From positions 1-45,443 of the forward strand of contig UQZA01000016.1 of the NCBI GenBank assembly GCA_900545515.1: DNA of 45,443 nt. Reading direction: 5' to 3'. The notes beneath the pieces are model-generated. The model saw only the letters and a program-made list of their open reading frames with translations. It was not told the DNA's origin and searched no databases. The position numbers and the translations under genes were made by a program. Of the stretch, positions 16,246 through 24,360 are shown in pieces. Source of the stretch: an uncultured Eubacteriales bacterium (lineage in GTDB: Bacteria; Bacillota; Clostridia; Oscillospirales; Oscillospiraceae). Each line of letters opens with the position of its first letter. Within the stretch, counting starts at the first letter, position 1.

Positions 16246-18150
16246 GTGGCTAAAAATAAGAAAAGTAGTACAATTGGCAGCGCACTCCGCCGTATGTTTG
16301 GCATGCAGAAAAAGCAGCTGAGCTTCCAGGAGGAGGAGGCGCTCCAAAGCCCTGGCCGTGTAATTGCCAGAAACTTCTTTCACCGGCCCACTGCCGTGTT
16401 TGGTGTGGTGGTGTTTCTCGCAATTTTCCTGTTTGTTATGATTGGACCTATCTTTATGCCCATTAATTTGGGATATTCAGATGCGTCTCTGGCTAACATT
16501 TCTCCTGGCTATTTCATGATGGACGTCCCCTCTCAACTGATTTCTGAGGGCATCCATGACATCATTGCTGGTCCTACCTATGGTCTGGGCCTCAGCGAGA
16601 ATGGTAAGCTTTATTCTTGGGGTTACACCCGGATCAGTGATGTCATTAACATGAAGGACATTCCCGCAGAGCTCACTGATGGCAGCGTGAATATTGAATT
16701 TCTTGCAGCTGGCAGTGACCATGCGGTCGCAATTGATGAAGACAACAACTTTTACTTCTGGGGCAATGACCGCCTGCGTCAGGCTCAGTACGAGAGCAAC
16801 TCCGAGCTGAATGCTGCTCTGCGCAGAGGTACGCTGCAGGTGAAACAGCTGGAGGCTGGCAACCAGTTTAGTATCATTTTGGACACGGAAGGCAATGTAT
16901 ACCTCTGGGGTAATTCCTCTGGCAACGAGCTGGAATGCCGGGACAAGGAACGGGTTGCCGAAGGCGAAGACAAGGAGCCTCGGCAGTACCAGGGCAACAT
17001 TGAGAAAGTTGCCGTTACGGATCATGCCTACATTGCCCTTTTGAAGGACGGCACCGTAGCCTATACCGGCTTGGAAAAGGACAATGCCCTCATTACAAAC
17101 CTGCCCACTGAGTTGACCGACGGTTCCGTGCGCGTGGTGGACATCGCCGGCTCCAGCCAAAATGTGGCGGCAGTTGACGAGACTGGTAAGGTTTGGGTTT
17201 GGGGTGTTGCGACCCACGGCGAAAAGTCCGTGCCTGAGATGGCCTCCAAGCCTGTGAAGATTTACGGAGGACGGTATCATTACACAGTGCTTCTGGAAGA
17301 CGGTGACGTGATTTCCTGGGGCGATGATATGTATGGTCAGGCTTCTGTTCCCAGCGCAGTGGAAAACGCTGAAATTGCTGCGATTTATTCCGGCGGCAAT
17401 CAGAACTACGCCGTGACAACGGATGGAAAGGTCTTGACGTGGGGCCTGAAGGGCTTCCTTTGCGGCACCGATGATTTGGGCCGTGATGTGCTGGCACGTA
17501 TTGTAAACGGCGGTAAGATGACCATGACGGTTGGCGCCATTGCGGTTATCATTTCTACCATCATTGGTTTGATTTTGGGCGGCATTGCCGGTTACTTTGG
17601 CGGTAAGGTTGACATGGCTTTGAGCCGTGTGGCCGAGGTCATTGGCGGTCTTCCGTTCCTTCCATTTGCCTTAATTCTCTCAGCTATTATTCCAAGAGAT
17701 ATTACGGTGCTGCAGAGAATGTACATCATTATGTGCGTCCTGGGTGTTTTGAGCTGGGTGCCCGATTTCCGTCTGGTTCGTGCCCAGATTCTCAGTCAGC
17801 GGGAGCAGGAATATGTCACAGCGGCAAAGGCCTTGGGCGTGGGAGAGGGACACATCCTACGCAAACACATCATTCCCAATGTGATGAGCGTTTTGCTGGT
17901 GTCCATTACGTTGAATTTTGCCACCTGCATGTTAACGGAATCCACGCTGTCCTATTTGGGTTTCGGCATTCCGCTTCCCACGCCTACCTGGGGCAATATG
18001 CTCAATAGCTGCAATAACTCCATTGTGATTCAGCAGTATTGGTGGCGTTGGGTGTTCCCCGCTGCAATCTTTGGCTTGTGCACCATCTGTATTAACCTGG
18101 TCGGTGACGGCCTGCGGGATGCCATGGACCCCAAGAGCAATGGACGCTAA
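16246..18150 (+). CDS. oppC: OppC-type permease with inserted RCC1 seven-repeat domain
   Basis: A 634-aa protein, about twice normal OppC length. Residues 1-45 are cytoplasmic, and residues 48-71 form the first membrane segment. Residues 103-400 hold seven RCC1-type repeats, each ending in a DG/EG/ENG-x-(V/L)-x-x-(W/T)G motif (WG near 126, 173, 222, 320, 359 and 400, with YTG near 275). The sequence then resumes the normal permease at GTDDLGRDVLARI (407-419), with five more membrane segments and the EAA loop AAKALGVGEGHILRKHIIPN. In ordinary OppC this extracytoplasmic loop is only about 30 residues. Seven RCC1 repeats make a closed beta-propeller, so a propeller should sit outside the membrane near the binding protein's docking face. 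Start GTG/ATG choice: AAAGGAGG precedes 16246. Confidence 0.92.
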   Translation: MAKNKKSSTIGSALRRMFGMQKKQLSFQEEEALQSPGRVIARNFFHRPTAVFGVVVFLAIFLFVMIGPIFMPINLGYSDASLANISPGYFMMDVPSQLISEGIHDIIAGPTYGLGLSENGKLYSWGYTRISDVINMKDIPAELTDGSVNIEFLAAGSDHAVAIDEDNNFYFWGNDRLRQAQYESNSELNAALRRGTLQVKQLEAGNQFSIILDTEGNVYLWGNSSGNELECRDKERVAEGEDKEPRQYQGNIEKVAVTDHAYIALLKDGTVAYTGLEKDNALITNLPTELTDGSVRVVDIAGSSQNVAAVDETGKVWVWGVATHGEKSVPEMASKPVKIYGGRYHYTVLLEDGDVISWGDDMYGQASVPSAVENAEIAAIYSGGNQNYAVTTDGKVLTWGLKGFLCGTDDLGRDVLARIVNGGKMTMTVGAIAVIISTIIGLILGGIAGYFGGKVDMALSRVAEVIGGLPFLPFALILSAIIPRDITVLQRMYIIMCVLGVLSWVPDFRLVRAQILSQREQEYVTAAKALGVGEGHILRKHIIPNVMSVLLVSITLNFATCMLTESTLSYLGFGIPLPTPTWGNMLNSCNNSIVIQQYWWRWVFPAAIFGLCTICINLVGDGLRDAMDPKSNGR

Positions 18151-18163
18151 GGAGGAAGAGACG

Positions 18164-19153
18164 ATGGCATTACTTGAAACAAAAAATCTTCACACCTATT
18201 TTAAAACCCGTCGGGGCATTGTGAAAGCGGTGAACGGTGTTTCCTACGCCATTGAGCCGGGCAAAACGCTGGGTGTGGTAGGTGAGTCCGGCTCTGGTAA
18301 ATCCGTTTCCGCCATGAGTATTTTGCGACTGCTGGACGGAAACGGCTATGTGGATTCCGGTGAGATCCTCTTTGACGGGAAGGACTTAACCAAGATTCCC
18401 ATGAGTGAGATGTACCACATCCGTGGCAATCAGATCTCCGTGATTTTCCAAGAGCCTATGACGGCTCTGAACCCGGTGTTTTCGGTGGAGCGGCAGCTTT
18501 CGGAGCCCTTCATCATCCACCGTCACATGAGCAAGAAGCAGGCTGCTGAGGCGGCTGTGAAGATGCTGGCGGATGTGAAGATCCCCAACCCGGAGGTTGT
18601 GGTGAAGCAGTATCCCCATCAGCTTTCCGGCGGTATGCGCCAGCGTGTGATGATTGCCATGGCCCTGGCTTGTGAACCCAAGCTCCTCATTGCCGACGAG
18701 CCCACTACGGCTCTGGATGTGACCATTCAGGCGCAGATTTTGCACCTGATGAACAATCTTAAGGAAGAGCACGGCACGGCTATTATGTTTATCACCCATG
18801 ACCTAGGCGTCATCAACCAGATGGCGGATGATGTAGCAGTGATGTACTGTGGCCAAGTTGTGGAGCATGTGCCTGCACGGGTCCTGTTCTCGAAGAGTGC
18901 GAAGTACTCTCATCCCTATACCGAAGGCCTGATGGCGTCGGTTCCCCGCCTGGATACGAAAGCCGACCGGCTGGATGCCATTCCCGGCGCAGTGCCCCAT
19001 CCCCTGGACCTGCCCAAGGGCTGCAAGTTTGCGCCTCGGTGCAAATATTGCACCAAGCGGTGCATGGAGGAGGAGCCCGAGCTGTTGAAGGTAGGGGAAA
19101 ATCAGGAAGTTCGGTGCTTCTATCCGGAGAAGGAGGCGCGCCATGCAAAATAA
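18164..19153 (+). CDS. oppD: Oligopeptide ABC transporter ATPase, OppD type
   Basis: A 329-aa ATP-binding subunit. Walker A is GESGSGKS (40-47), the Q-loop IFQEPMTALNP has Gln96, the signature is LSGGMRQ (154-160), Walker B LLIADE is at about 174-179, and the switch His is His212. The oligo_HPY C-terminal region contains GCKFAPRCKYCTKRC, four closely spaced Cys that in OppD/DppD relatives can hold an iron-sulfur cluster. The ATG at 18164 has GGAGGAAGAG upstream. The gene overlaps oppF by 11 bases. It powers import together with OppF. Confidence 0.95.
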   Translation: MALLETKNLHTYFKTRRGIVKAVNGVSYAIEPGKTLGVVGESGSGKSVSAMSILRLLDGNGYVDSGEILFDGKDLTKIPMSEMYHIRGNQISVIFQEPMTALNPVFSVERQLSEPFIIHRHMSKKQAAEAAVKMLADVKIPNPEVVVKQYPHQLSGGMRQRVMIAMALACEPKLLIADEPTTALDVTIQAQILHLMNNLKEEHGTAIMFITHDLGVINQMADDVAVMYCGQVVEHVPARVLFSKSAKYSHPYTEGLMASVPRLDTKADRLDAIPGAVPHPLDLPKGCKFAPRCKYCTKRCMEEEPELLKVGENQEVRCFYPEKEARHAK

Positions 19154-20699
19154 AGAAGAGCGCAAGGTTTTGCTCCAGATTTCCAATCTGAAGCAATACT
19201 TCCCTGTGGGGAAGAAGGGCATGTTTGTTAAGGCCAACGACGGCATCTCCATTGATATTTACGAAGGCGAGACCTTCGGCCTGGTTGGTGAGTCTGGCTG
19301 CGGAAAGTCCACGTTGGGCCGGTCTATCCTCCAGTTGTATAAGCAAACCGATGGCCGCACCATGTACTTTGGCCGCTCCATTGATGAGCTTGCGCCCCAG
19401 TATGTGTACAACACCTTCCGCAACCTGGGAGCCCGGAAGGAGCATATGTTTGCCACCCGGAAGAAATACGAGGAATTCCAGGCGGAATACGACAAGCTCC
19501 CCGAGCAGGAGCAATATCTGAAGCACGCCGAACTCACCAAACTCCGCAAGGAAGCCAACGATGCTATGCTGGATGTGGCAACGCTGGTGGGTGGCCTCAT
19601 TGTTGCCAAGGATATGAAGCCTGTGGCGGATATTTACATGGAGGAGTTCCAGATTTCCAAGGAGCTCCGCAAAGCGGAAGATGCCCGCATGGAGCTTCAG
19701 CTGGATTTGGATGACGCCGATTTTGCCCTGAAAAAGGCTAAGGAGGCTGGGAAGTCCACTACGTCTGCCGAGTCCTCCCTGAAAAAGGCTAAGGCTAAAA
19801 TGGCCCAGTGTGAAAAAGAGATTGCTGAAATTCACAGCCGGATTCAGTCGGTCCATACCCGGATTGAGAAGATGCGCAAGGAGCACCAAAATGATCCGGA
19901 CTATGCTACCTATGAGGCTTATCACAGCGATGGCATCGATCTGGCTCGCCTGACCTATTCTGAGATGCGCCGCTTGCGCAGTGACCTGCAGCTCATTTTC
20001 CAGGATCCCTATTCCTCCCTGAACTCTAGAATGACCGTGGGTCAGATCATTGGCGAGGGCATGATAGCCCACAAGTACTTCCGCAAGAATGACGACCGGA
20101 TGAAGGAAGAGATCATCCGAGTCATGGAGGAATGTGGTCTGGCGCCTTATTTCCTCCATCGCTATCCCCATCAGTTCTCAGGTGGCCAGCGGCAGCGCAT
20201 TGGCATTGCCCGCTCTCTGGCTCTGCGGCCTAAATTTGTGGTCTGTGATGAGGCCGTTTCCGCTTTGGACGTGTCCATCCAGGCCCAGGTGATTAACCTC
20301 CTGCTGGAACTGAAGGAGAAGCAGCATCTCACCTATATGTTCATCACCCATGACCTGTCTGTCGTCAAGTATATTTCCGACCGCATTGGTGTCATGTACC
20401 TGGGCAACATGGTGGAGCTGGCTCCTGCTGATGATATCTTCAAGCATCCTCTGCACCCTTACACAGAGGCGCTGCTCAACGCCATTCCCACCACCGATGA
20501 AGATGCAGCCAAGAAGCCCGAGGTGCTGGAAGGCGATATCCCCAGCCCTGTGAATCCGCCTAAGGGCTGCAAGTTCCACACCCGTTGCAAGTACTGCACT
20601 GAAATCTGCACCCACGTGGTGCCAGAGATGCAGGAAGTCCGGCCCAACCACTTTGTGGCCTGCCATCACATTCTGGAAAAAGGCTCCAGTGAGGGCTGA
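19143..20699 (+). CDS. oppF: Oligopeptide ABC transporter ATPase, OppF type, with helical insertion
   Basis: A 518-aa ATPase, against about 320-340 for ordinary OppF. Walker A GESGCGKST is at 49-57, Q-loop FQDPYSSLN at 286-294, signature FSGGQRQR at 345-352, Walker B FVVCDE at 365-370 and switch His403. All catalytic elements are intact. Between Walker A and the Q-loop, residues about 82-272 are extra, rich in Lys/Glu/Ala, with heptad-like stretches (RKAEDARMELQLDLDDADF, KKAKAKMAQCEKEIAEIHSR) that predict a long coiled coil. The C-terminal oligo_HPY part has GCKFHTRCKYCTEIC, a Cys cluster as in OppD. The ATG at 19143 lies inside the end of oppD, so translation is coupled. Confidence 0.93.
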   Translation: MQNKEERKVLLQISNLKQYFPVGKKGMFVKANDGISIDIYEGETFGLVGESGCGKSTLGRSILQLYKQTDGRTMYFGRSIDELAPQYVYNTFRNLGARKEHMFATRKKYEEFQAEYDKLPEQEQYLKHAELTKLRKEANDAMLDVATLVGGLIVAKDMKPVADIYMEEFQISKELRKAEDARMELQLDLDDADFALKKAKEAGKSTTSAESSLKKAKAKMAQCEKEIAEIHSRIQSVHTRIEKMRKEHQNDPDYATYEAYHSDGIDLARLTYSEMRRLRSDLQLIFQDPYSSLNSRMTVGQIIGEGMIAHKYFRKNDDRMKEEIIRVMEECGLAPYFLHRYPHQFSGGQRQRIGIARSLALRPKFVVCDEAVSALDVSIQAQVINLLLELKEKQHLTYMFITHDLSVVKYISDRIGVMYLGNMVELAPADDIFKHPLHPYTEALLNAIPTTDEDAAKKPEVLEGDIPSPVNPPKGCKFHTRCKYCTEICTHVVPEMQEVRPNHFVACHHILEKGSSEG

Positions 20700-20701
20700 G
20701 C

Positions 20702-21004
20702 ATGCTGCTGCAGCGAAAAGTAGACCGGGCCATGAAGTGGTCCCGGGAGCGCAGTCTTCGCGCCGAGGGAATTGACCCAGAGGAAGAGGAGCTGAAAGCT
20801 GAGCTTAAGAAGCACAGCGGGAAGAAAGATTCAGCCCCGTCTATGGAGGAATTGATCGCGGAGGAGAAACAAAAGGAACTGGAGCGTCTGGAAAAGGGTG
20901 ACGTCAAGGCCATGATTTTGGCTGCCATGATCACCATTTTCCCCATCTGCCTGGGCCTTATTCTCCTGATCTGCCTGATCGCCTATTTCTTCATGGCCCG
21001 TTGA
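20702..21004 (+). CDS. Small single-pass membrane protein, last gene of the opp operon
   Basis: A 100-aa protein of no family I recognise. Residues 1-65 are highly charged and mostly helical (EEEELKAELKKHSGKK, EEKQKELERLEKG). Residues about 70-97 form one hydrophobic segment ending in FFMAR, so the charged part probably faces the cytoplasm. It starts two bases after the oppF stop, with GAGG in the oppF end as its likely ribosome binding site, and it is followed by the operon terminator. The position suggests it belongs to this transporter, perhaps touching the coiled-coil insertion of OppF. That partnership is inference. Confidence 0.75.
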   Translation: MLLQRKVDRAMKWSRERSLRAEGIDPEEEELKAELKKHSGKKDSAPSMEELIAEEKQKELERLEKGDVKAMILAAMITIFPICLGLILLICLIAYFFMAR

Positions 21005-21030
21005 TGCGCAATATTTCCTGATAATTTTGT

Positions 21031-21064
21031 CCCCCCTGAACGCGAAGGCTTGCGTTCAGGGGGG
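21031..21064. terminator. Terminator of the opp operon
   Basis: Perfect 13-bp stem CCCCCCTGAACGC (21031-21043) against GCGTTCAGGGGGG (21052-21064), 8-base loop, followed by TAACATTTTG. It lies between the convergent opp operon and nadE. Confidence 0.8.
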
Positions 21065-21136
21065 TAACATTTTGTGGAAAGACTCATGTTGTCTTGAGAC
21101 GCCGGAAAAGCGCTTACCTGCTTTCTGCGGGGACAT

Positions 21137-23068
21137 TCAGCAATTGCTGGGTTCCAGATTCTCCAGCTCTTTGAGCCACAGCCCGGCCGCGGCGTCGGAG
21201 GGCATGCGCCAGTCGCCTCGAGGGGAGAGGGTGACGGAACCCACCTTGGGCCCGTCTGGTAGGCAGCTGCGTTTGAACTGCTGTTGGAAAAAACGGCGGT
21301 AGAAGCTTTGAAGCCACCGCAGAATTTCTTCGTTGGGGTATCTTCCCCGGAAGGCCAGCCTCGCTAGGCGGTAGACCTTCCCGGGTGCATACCCGCACCG
21401 GACGACCTGGTATAGAAAGAAATCGTGCAGCTCATAGGGGCCAACCAGATCCTCGGTTTTTTGGGAAATTTCTCCGTCTGTGGGAGGCAGCAGCTCAGGA
21501 GAAACCGGTGTGGCCAGAATGTCCCGCAGGACGTTGGACAAGGCTGTATCGGACTGGGCGGCCACATAATCCACAATGTGCCGCACCAAGGTTTTGGGCA
21601 CACCGGCATTCACAGCGTACATACTCATGTGGTCCCCGTTGTAGGTTGCCCAGCCAAGAGCCAGCTCGCTTAGGTCCCCGGTGCCAATCACCAGCCCCCC
21701 CAGCCGGTTAGCCAGGTCCATCAGGACCTGGGTCCGCTCCCGGGCCTGACCGTTCTCATAGGTGACGGACCGGTCATCGGGGGGCAGGCCAATGTCAGAA
21801 AAATGTTGAGCCACAGACTGACCAATGGGAATCTCCCGGAAGGTTACGCCAAGGGCCAAGGCCATGTTTTCTGCATTGGACCGGGTCCGGCTGGTGGTGC
21901 CATAGCAGGGCATGGTGACAGCTATGAGACGCTTCCGGTCCCATTCCAGCCGGTCTGCCGCCCGAGCCATTACCAGCAGGGCCAGGGTGGAATCCAGTCC
22001 CCCGGATAGTCCCACCACCGCTGTCCTGGCTTGGGTGTGATCCAGCCGCTTGGCCAGACCAGCGGCTTGGATGGAGAGAATTTCTTCACAACGGCTCTGC
22101 CGCCCGATTGAGTCGGCAGGAACAAAGGGGTGTGGGTCTATGGTCCGGGTTAAGAGGGTTGGCTCCAATGGAAAATCCAAAGGTAGCTCCAGCAGTCGCT
22201 CCGGCCTGGAGGCGCAGTAGGTACTTTGCCGTGTCCGCTCTGTGATCAGATGTCGCACATCGATTTCCGACACCAGAAAATCCGGATCCATGGTTGCCGA
22301 CTCTGCCAAAATGATGCCGTTCTCCGCAATCAGGTTGTGACCGGCATACACCAGGTCTTGGGTGGACTCCTGGCAGCAGGCGCAGGCGTAGAGATACCCA
22401 CACATCAGCCGGGCAGATTGGCTGGCCACCAGATCCCGGCGATAGGTTCCTTTCCCGATCACAGCCGGAGAGGCGGAGAGATTGACGATGATGGTGGCTC
22501 CTGCCAATGCCAGGTCTTGCGAGGGCTGGCGGGGAGCCCAGAGGTCTTCACAGATCTCGCATCCTACAGACAGCTCCGGCAGCTCTCCATGGGTAAAGAG
22601 CACGTTCTTGCCAAAGGGCACATCCCGTCCCTGACTCCAGAAGCCGCTGACCCAGCCAAAGCCTTCCGGGGCTGGGGCAAAGTACCGGGACTCATAGAAC
22701 TCACTGTAATTGGGGATGTGTGTCTTGGGGATGATTGCCTGAACCTCCCCATCGTACAAGGCTGCTGCGCAATTATACAGCCGTCCGTTCCAGGCAAAGG
22801 GCAACCCCACAAATACCAGCACGCCGGCGCCGGCCGTGGTCTCTGCCAGTTGGGCCAAACCGGCCAGCGCGCCCTGCCGCAGGGCCTCCTGCCCAAAAAG
22901 GTCGTGACAGGTATACCCTGTGAGGCACAGCTCCGGCAGGGCCAAAATCCTCACGCCCAGACGCTTGGCCTGCGACACGGCTGCCGCGCATTGCTGGGCA
23001 TTGTATCCACAGTCGGCTACCCGGAGGGGTACCGATGCAGCGGCTACTTTAATAAATCCATCCTTCAT
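21137..23068 (-). CDS. nadE: Glutamine-dependent NAD+ synthase
   Basis: A 643-aa two-domain enzyme making NAD+ from deamido-NAD with glutamine as ammonia source. The N-terminal nitrilase-type glutaminase has its Glu-Lys-Cys triad at Glu46 (LALPELCLTGY), Lys115 (IIPKTHIPNY) and Cys173 (CEICEDLW). The synthetase domain has the ATP loop VGLSGGLDSTLALL and the downstream GTGDLSELALGWATYNGDHM segment. Length is normal for the glutamine-dependent form. ATG 23068 (MKDGFIK) is favoured over 23074 because GAGGG is seven bases upstream. It is the last gene of a minus-strand group rlmI-HAD-yfbR-nadE. Confidence 0.95.
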   Translation of the reverse strand: MKDGFIKVAAASVPLRVADCGYNAQQCAAAVSQAKRLGVRILALPELCLTGYTCHDLFGQEALRQGALAGLAQLAETTAGAGVLVFVGLPFAWNGRLYNCAAALYDGEVQAIIPKTHIPNYSEFYESRYFAPAPEGFGWVSGFWSQGRDVPFGKNVLFTHGELPELSVGCEICEDLWAPRQPSQDLALAGATIIVNLSASPAVIGKGTYRRDLVASQSARLMCGYLYACACCQESTQDLVYAGHNLIAENGIILAESATMDPDFLVSEIDVRHLITERTRQSTYCASRPERLLELPLDFPLEPTLLTRTIDPHPFVPADSIGRQSRCEEILSIQAAGLAKRLDHTQARTAVVGLSGGLDSTLALLVMARAADRLEWDRKRLIAVTMPCYGTTSRTRSNAENMALALGVTFREIPIGQSVAQHFSDIGLPPDDRSVTYENGQARERTQVLMDLANRLGGLVIGTGDLSELALGWATYNGDHMSMYAVNAGVPKTLVRHIVDYVAAQSDTALSNVLRDILATPVSPELLPPTDGEISQKTEDLVGPYELHDFFLYQVVRCGYAPGKVYRLARLAFRGRYPNEEILRWLQSFYRRFFQQQFKRSCLPDGPKVGSVTLSPRGDWRMPSDAAAGLWLKELENLEPSNC

Positions 23069-23115
23069 TTGCATTCCCTCACAATATGGCCGCCAAGGCG
23101 GCAAATCACGTGGCG

Positions 23116-23694
23116 TTACTCCAGCTGATCCAGGTTCAGGCTAAAGGCCGGGAGAAACTCCCGAAGAAAGTAGTCCAGCTCCGGCCGGCCCATAGCCTCC
23201 ATGGCCTGCATGGTTTGCCTGGCCGCAGATTCGAATTCCTGGTTTCCGGCCTTCAGCTCTTCCACACACTTGATGTAGGCTGACAGCTTATCCGCTGCCT
23301 TGACAATGGGCAGGGTTTCTGGGTCATCCTCCTGAATCAGGTGCTCGTAGCTGGGCTGGAGAGCCTCCGGCAGCATGGACAGGAGCTTATCTCCACTGAC
23401 CCTCTCCACCTGCTTGTAGGCTTTCTTGATCTCCGGGTTGAAATATTTGACCGGAGTGGGCAGATCCCCGGTCAAAATTTCCGAGGCGTCATGGTACAGC
23501 CCGGCCGCAGCGCACCGGTCTGGGTCCGGACCAGGTAGACCCAGGATGTCCCGGCGGATGAGAGCCAGCCCATGGGCCAGTACGGCGGCCATGTGGCTGT
23601 GCTCCTGGACATTTTCTGAGAAGCTGTTGCGCATCAGCCCCCATCGGGTGATGTAACGCATCCGGGATATGAGCGCGTAAAACTCATTGGCCAT
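23116..23694 (-). CDS. yfbR: YfbR-like 5'-deoxynucleotidase (HD domain)
   Basis: A 192-aa HD-domain phosphohydrolase. Metal ligands are seen in NVQEHSHMAAVLAHGLA and AAGLYHDASEILTGDLPTPV, the HD signature. ADKLSAYIKCVEEL supplies the last Asp. YfbR enzymes remove the phosphate from deoxynucleoside 5'-monophosphates. The ATG at 23694 overlaps the end of the HAD gene by 11 bases, with GGAGGAG inside that gene as its ribosome binding site, so the two are translationally coupled. Confidence 0.88.
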   Translation of the reverse strand: MANEFYALISRMRYITRWGLMRNSFSENVQEHSHMAAVLAHGLALIRRDILGLPGPDPDRCAAAGLYHDASEILTGDLPTPVKYFNPEIKKAYKQVERVSGDKLLSMLPEALQPSYEHLIQEDDPETLPIVKAADKLSAYIKCVEELKAGNQEFESAARQTMQAMEAMGRPELDYFLREFLPAFSLNLDQLE

Positions 23695-24337
23695 GACGTA
23701 GCTCCTCCAGCGCTGCCGGAATATCCCGTGGGGTCCGGCAAAGGTGACGGGCCCCGGCGGCCAGTAGCTCTTCTTCATTCCGGTAGCCCCAGCAGGCGGA
23801 GATGCAGGGAATCCCGGCAGCCCGGGCAGTTGCCACGTCTACTTCGGAATCGCCGATATAAATGGCCCGCTCCAGGGGGGTCTCCAACTGCTCCAGGGCC
23901 CGCAGCACCATGTCCGGGGCAGGCTTCCGGGGCAGGTCCGGCCCCTCTCCCAGGGCCAGGTCGAAGGTGGGGAAATAGGTTTTCCAGAGGGCCTTGGTGG
24001 CATTGTCCGGCTTGTTGGAGACAATGGCCAGACGCCACCCCGCCGCCTGCAGCGCAGTGGCGGTGTCCAGAATGCCCGCATATGGACGGGTGGTTTCGTT
24101 ACAGTGCTGGGGATAGTATGCCCGGTAATAGGCCATGATCTCCTGAAAATTTTCCGGCTCTCCCCCAACAGCCCGGCGCATTTGCTGAATGGCGCCGTTG
24201 CCCACAAAGGTGCGAACCTCCTCCAGACTTCGCTCCGCCAGGCCGAAGGCCCGCAGCGTGGCGTTGGTGGCGTTGGTGAGGTCCTGCAGGGTATACAAAA
24301 GGGTCCCATCCAGGTCCCATAAAATGGCTTTGTTCAT
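23684..24337 (-). CDS. HAD family phosphatase, phosphoglycolate phosphatase-like
   Basis: A 217-aa HAD hydrolase. Motif I is DLDGTLLYT (residues 8-16, nucleophile Asp), motif II is the SNK of LAIVSNKPDNA, motif III includes the Lys of LPRKPAPDMV, and motif IV is IYIGDSEVDVATA. A helical cap lies between motifs I and II (C1 cap), as in Gph/PgmB/5'-nucleotidase members. The substrate is likely a small phosphorylated metabolite such as phosphoglycolate. It is 23 bases downstream of the rRNA methyltransferase gene and overlaps yfbR. Confidence 0.88.
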   Translation of the reverse strand: MNKAILWDLDGTLLYTLQDLTNATNATLRAFGLAERSLEEVRTFVGNGAIQQMRRAVGGEPENFQEIMAYYRAYYPQHCNETTRPYAGILDTATALQAAGWRLAIVSNKPDNATKALWKTYFPTFDLALGEGPDLPRKPAPDMVLRALEQLETPLERAIYIGDSEVDVATARAAGIPCISACWGYRNEEELLAAGARHLCRTPRDIPAALEELRHGQ

Positions 24338-24360
24338 TGGATTGTCCTCCGTTTTCTGGG

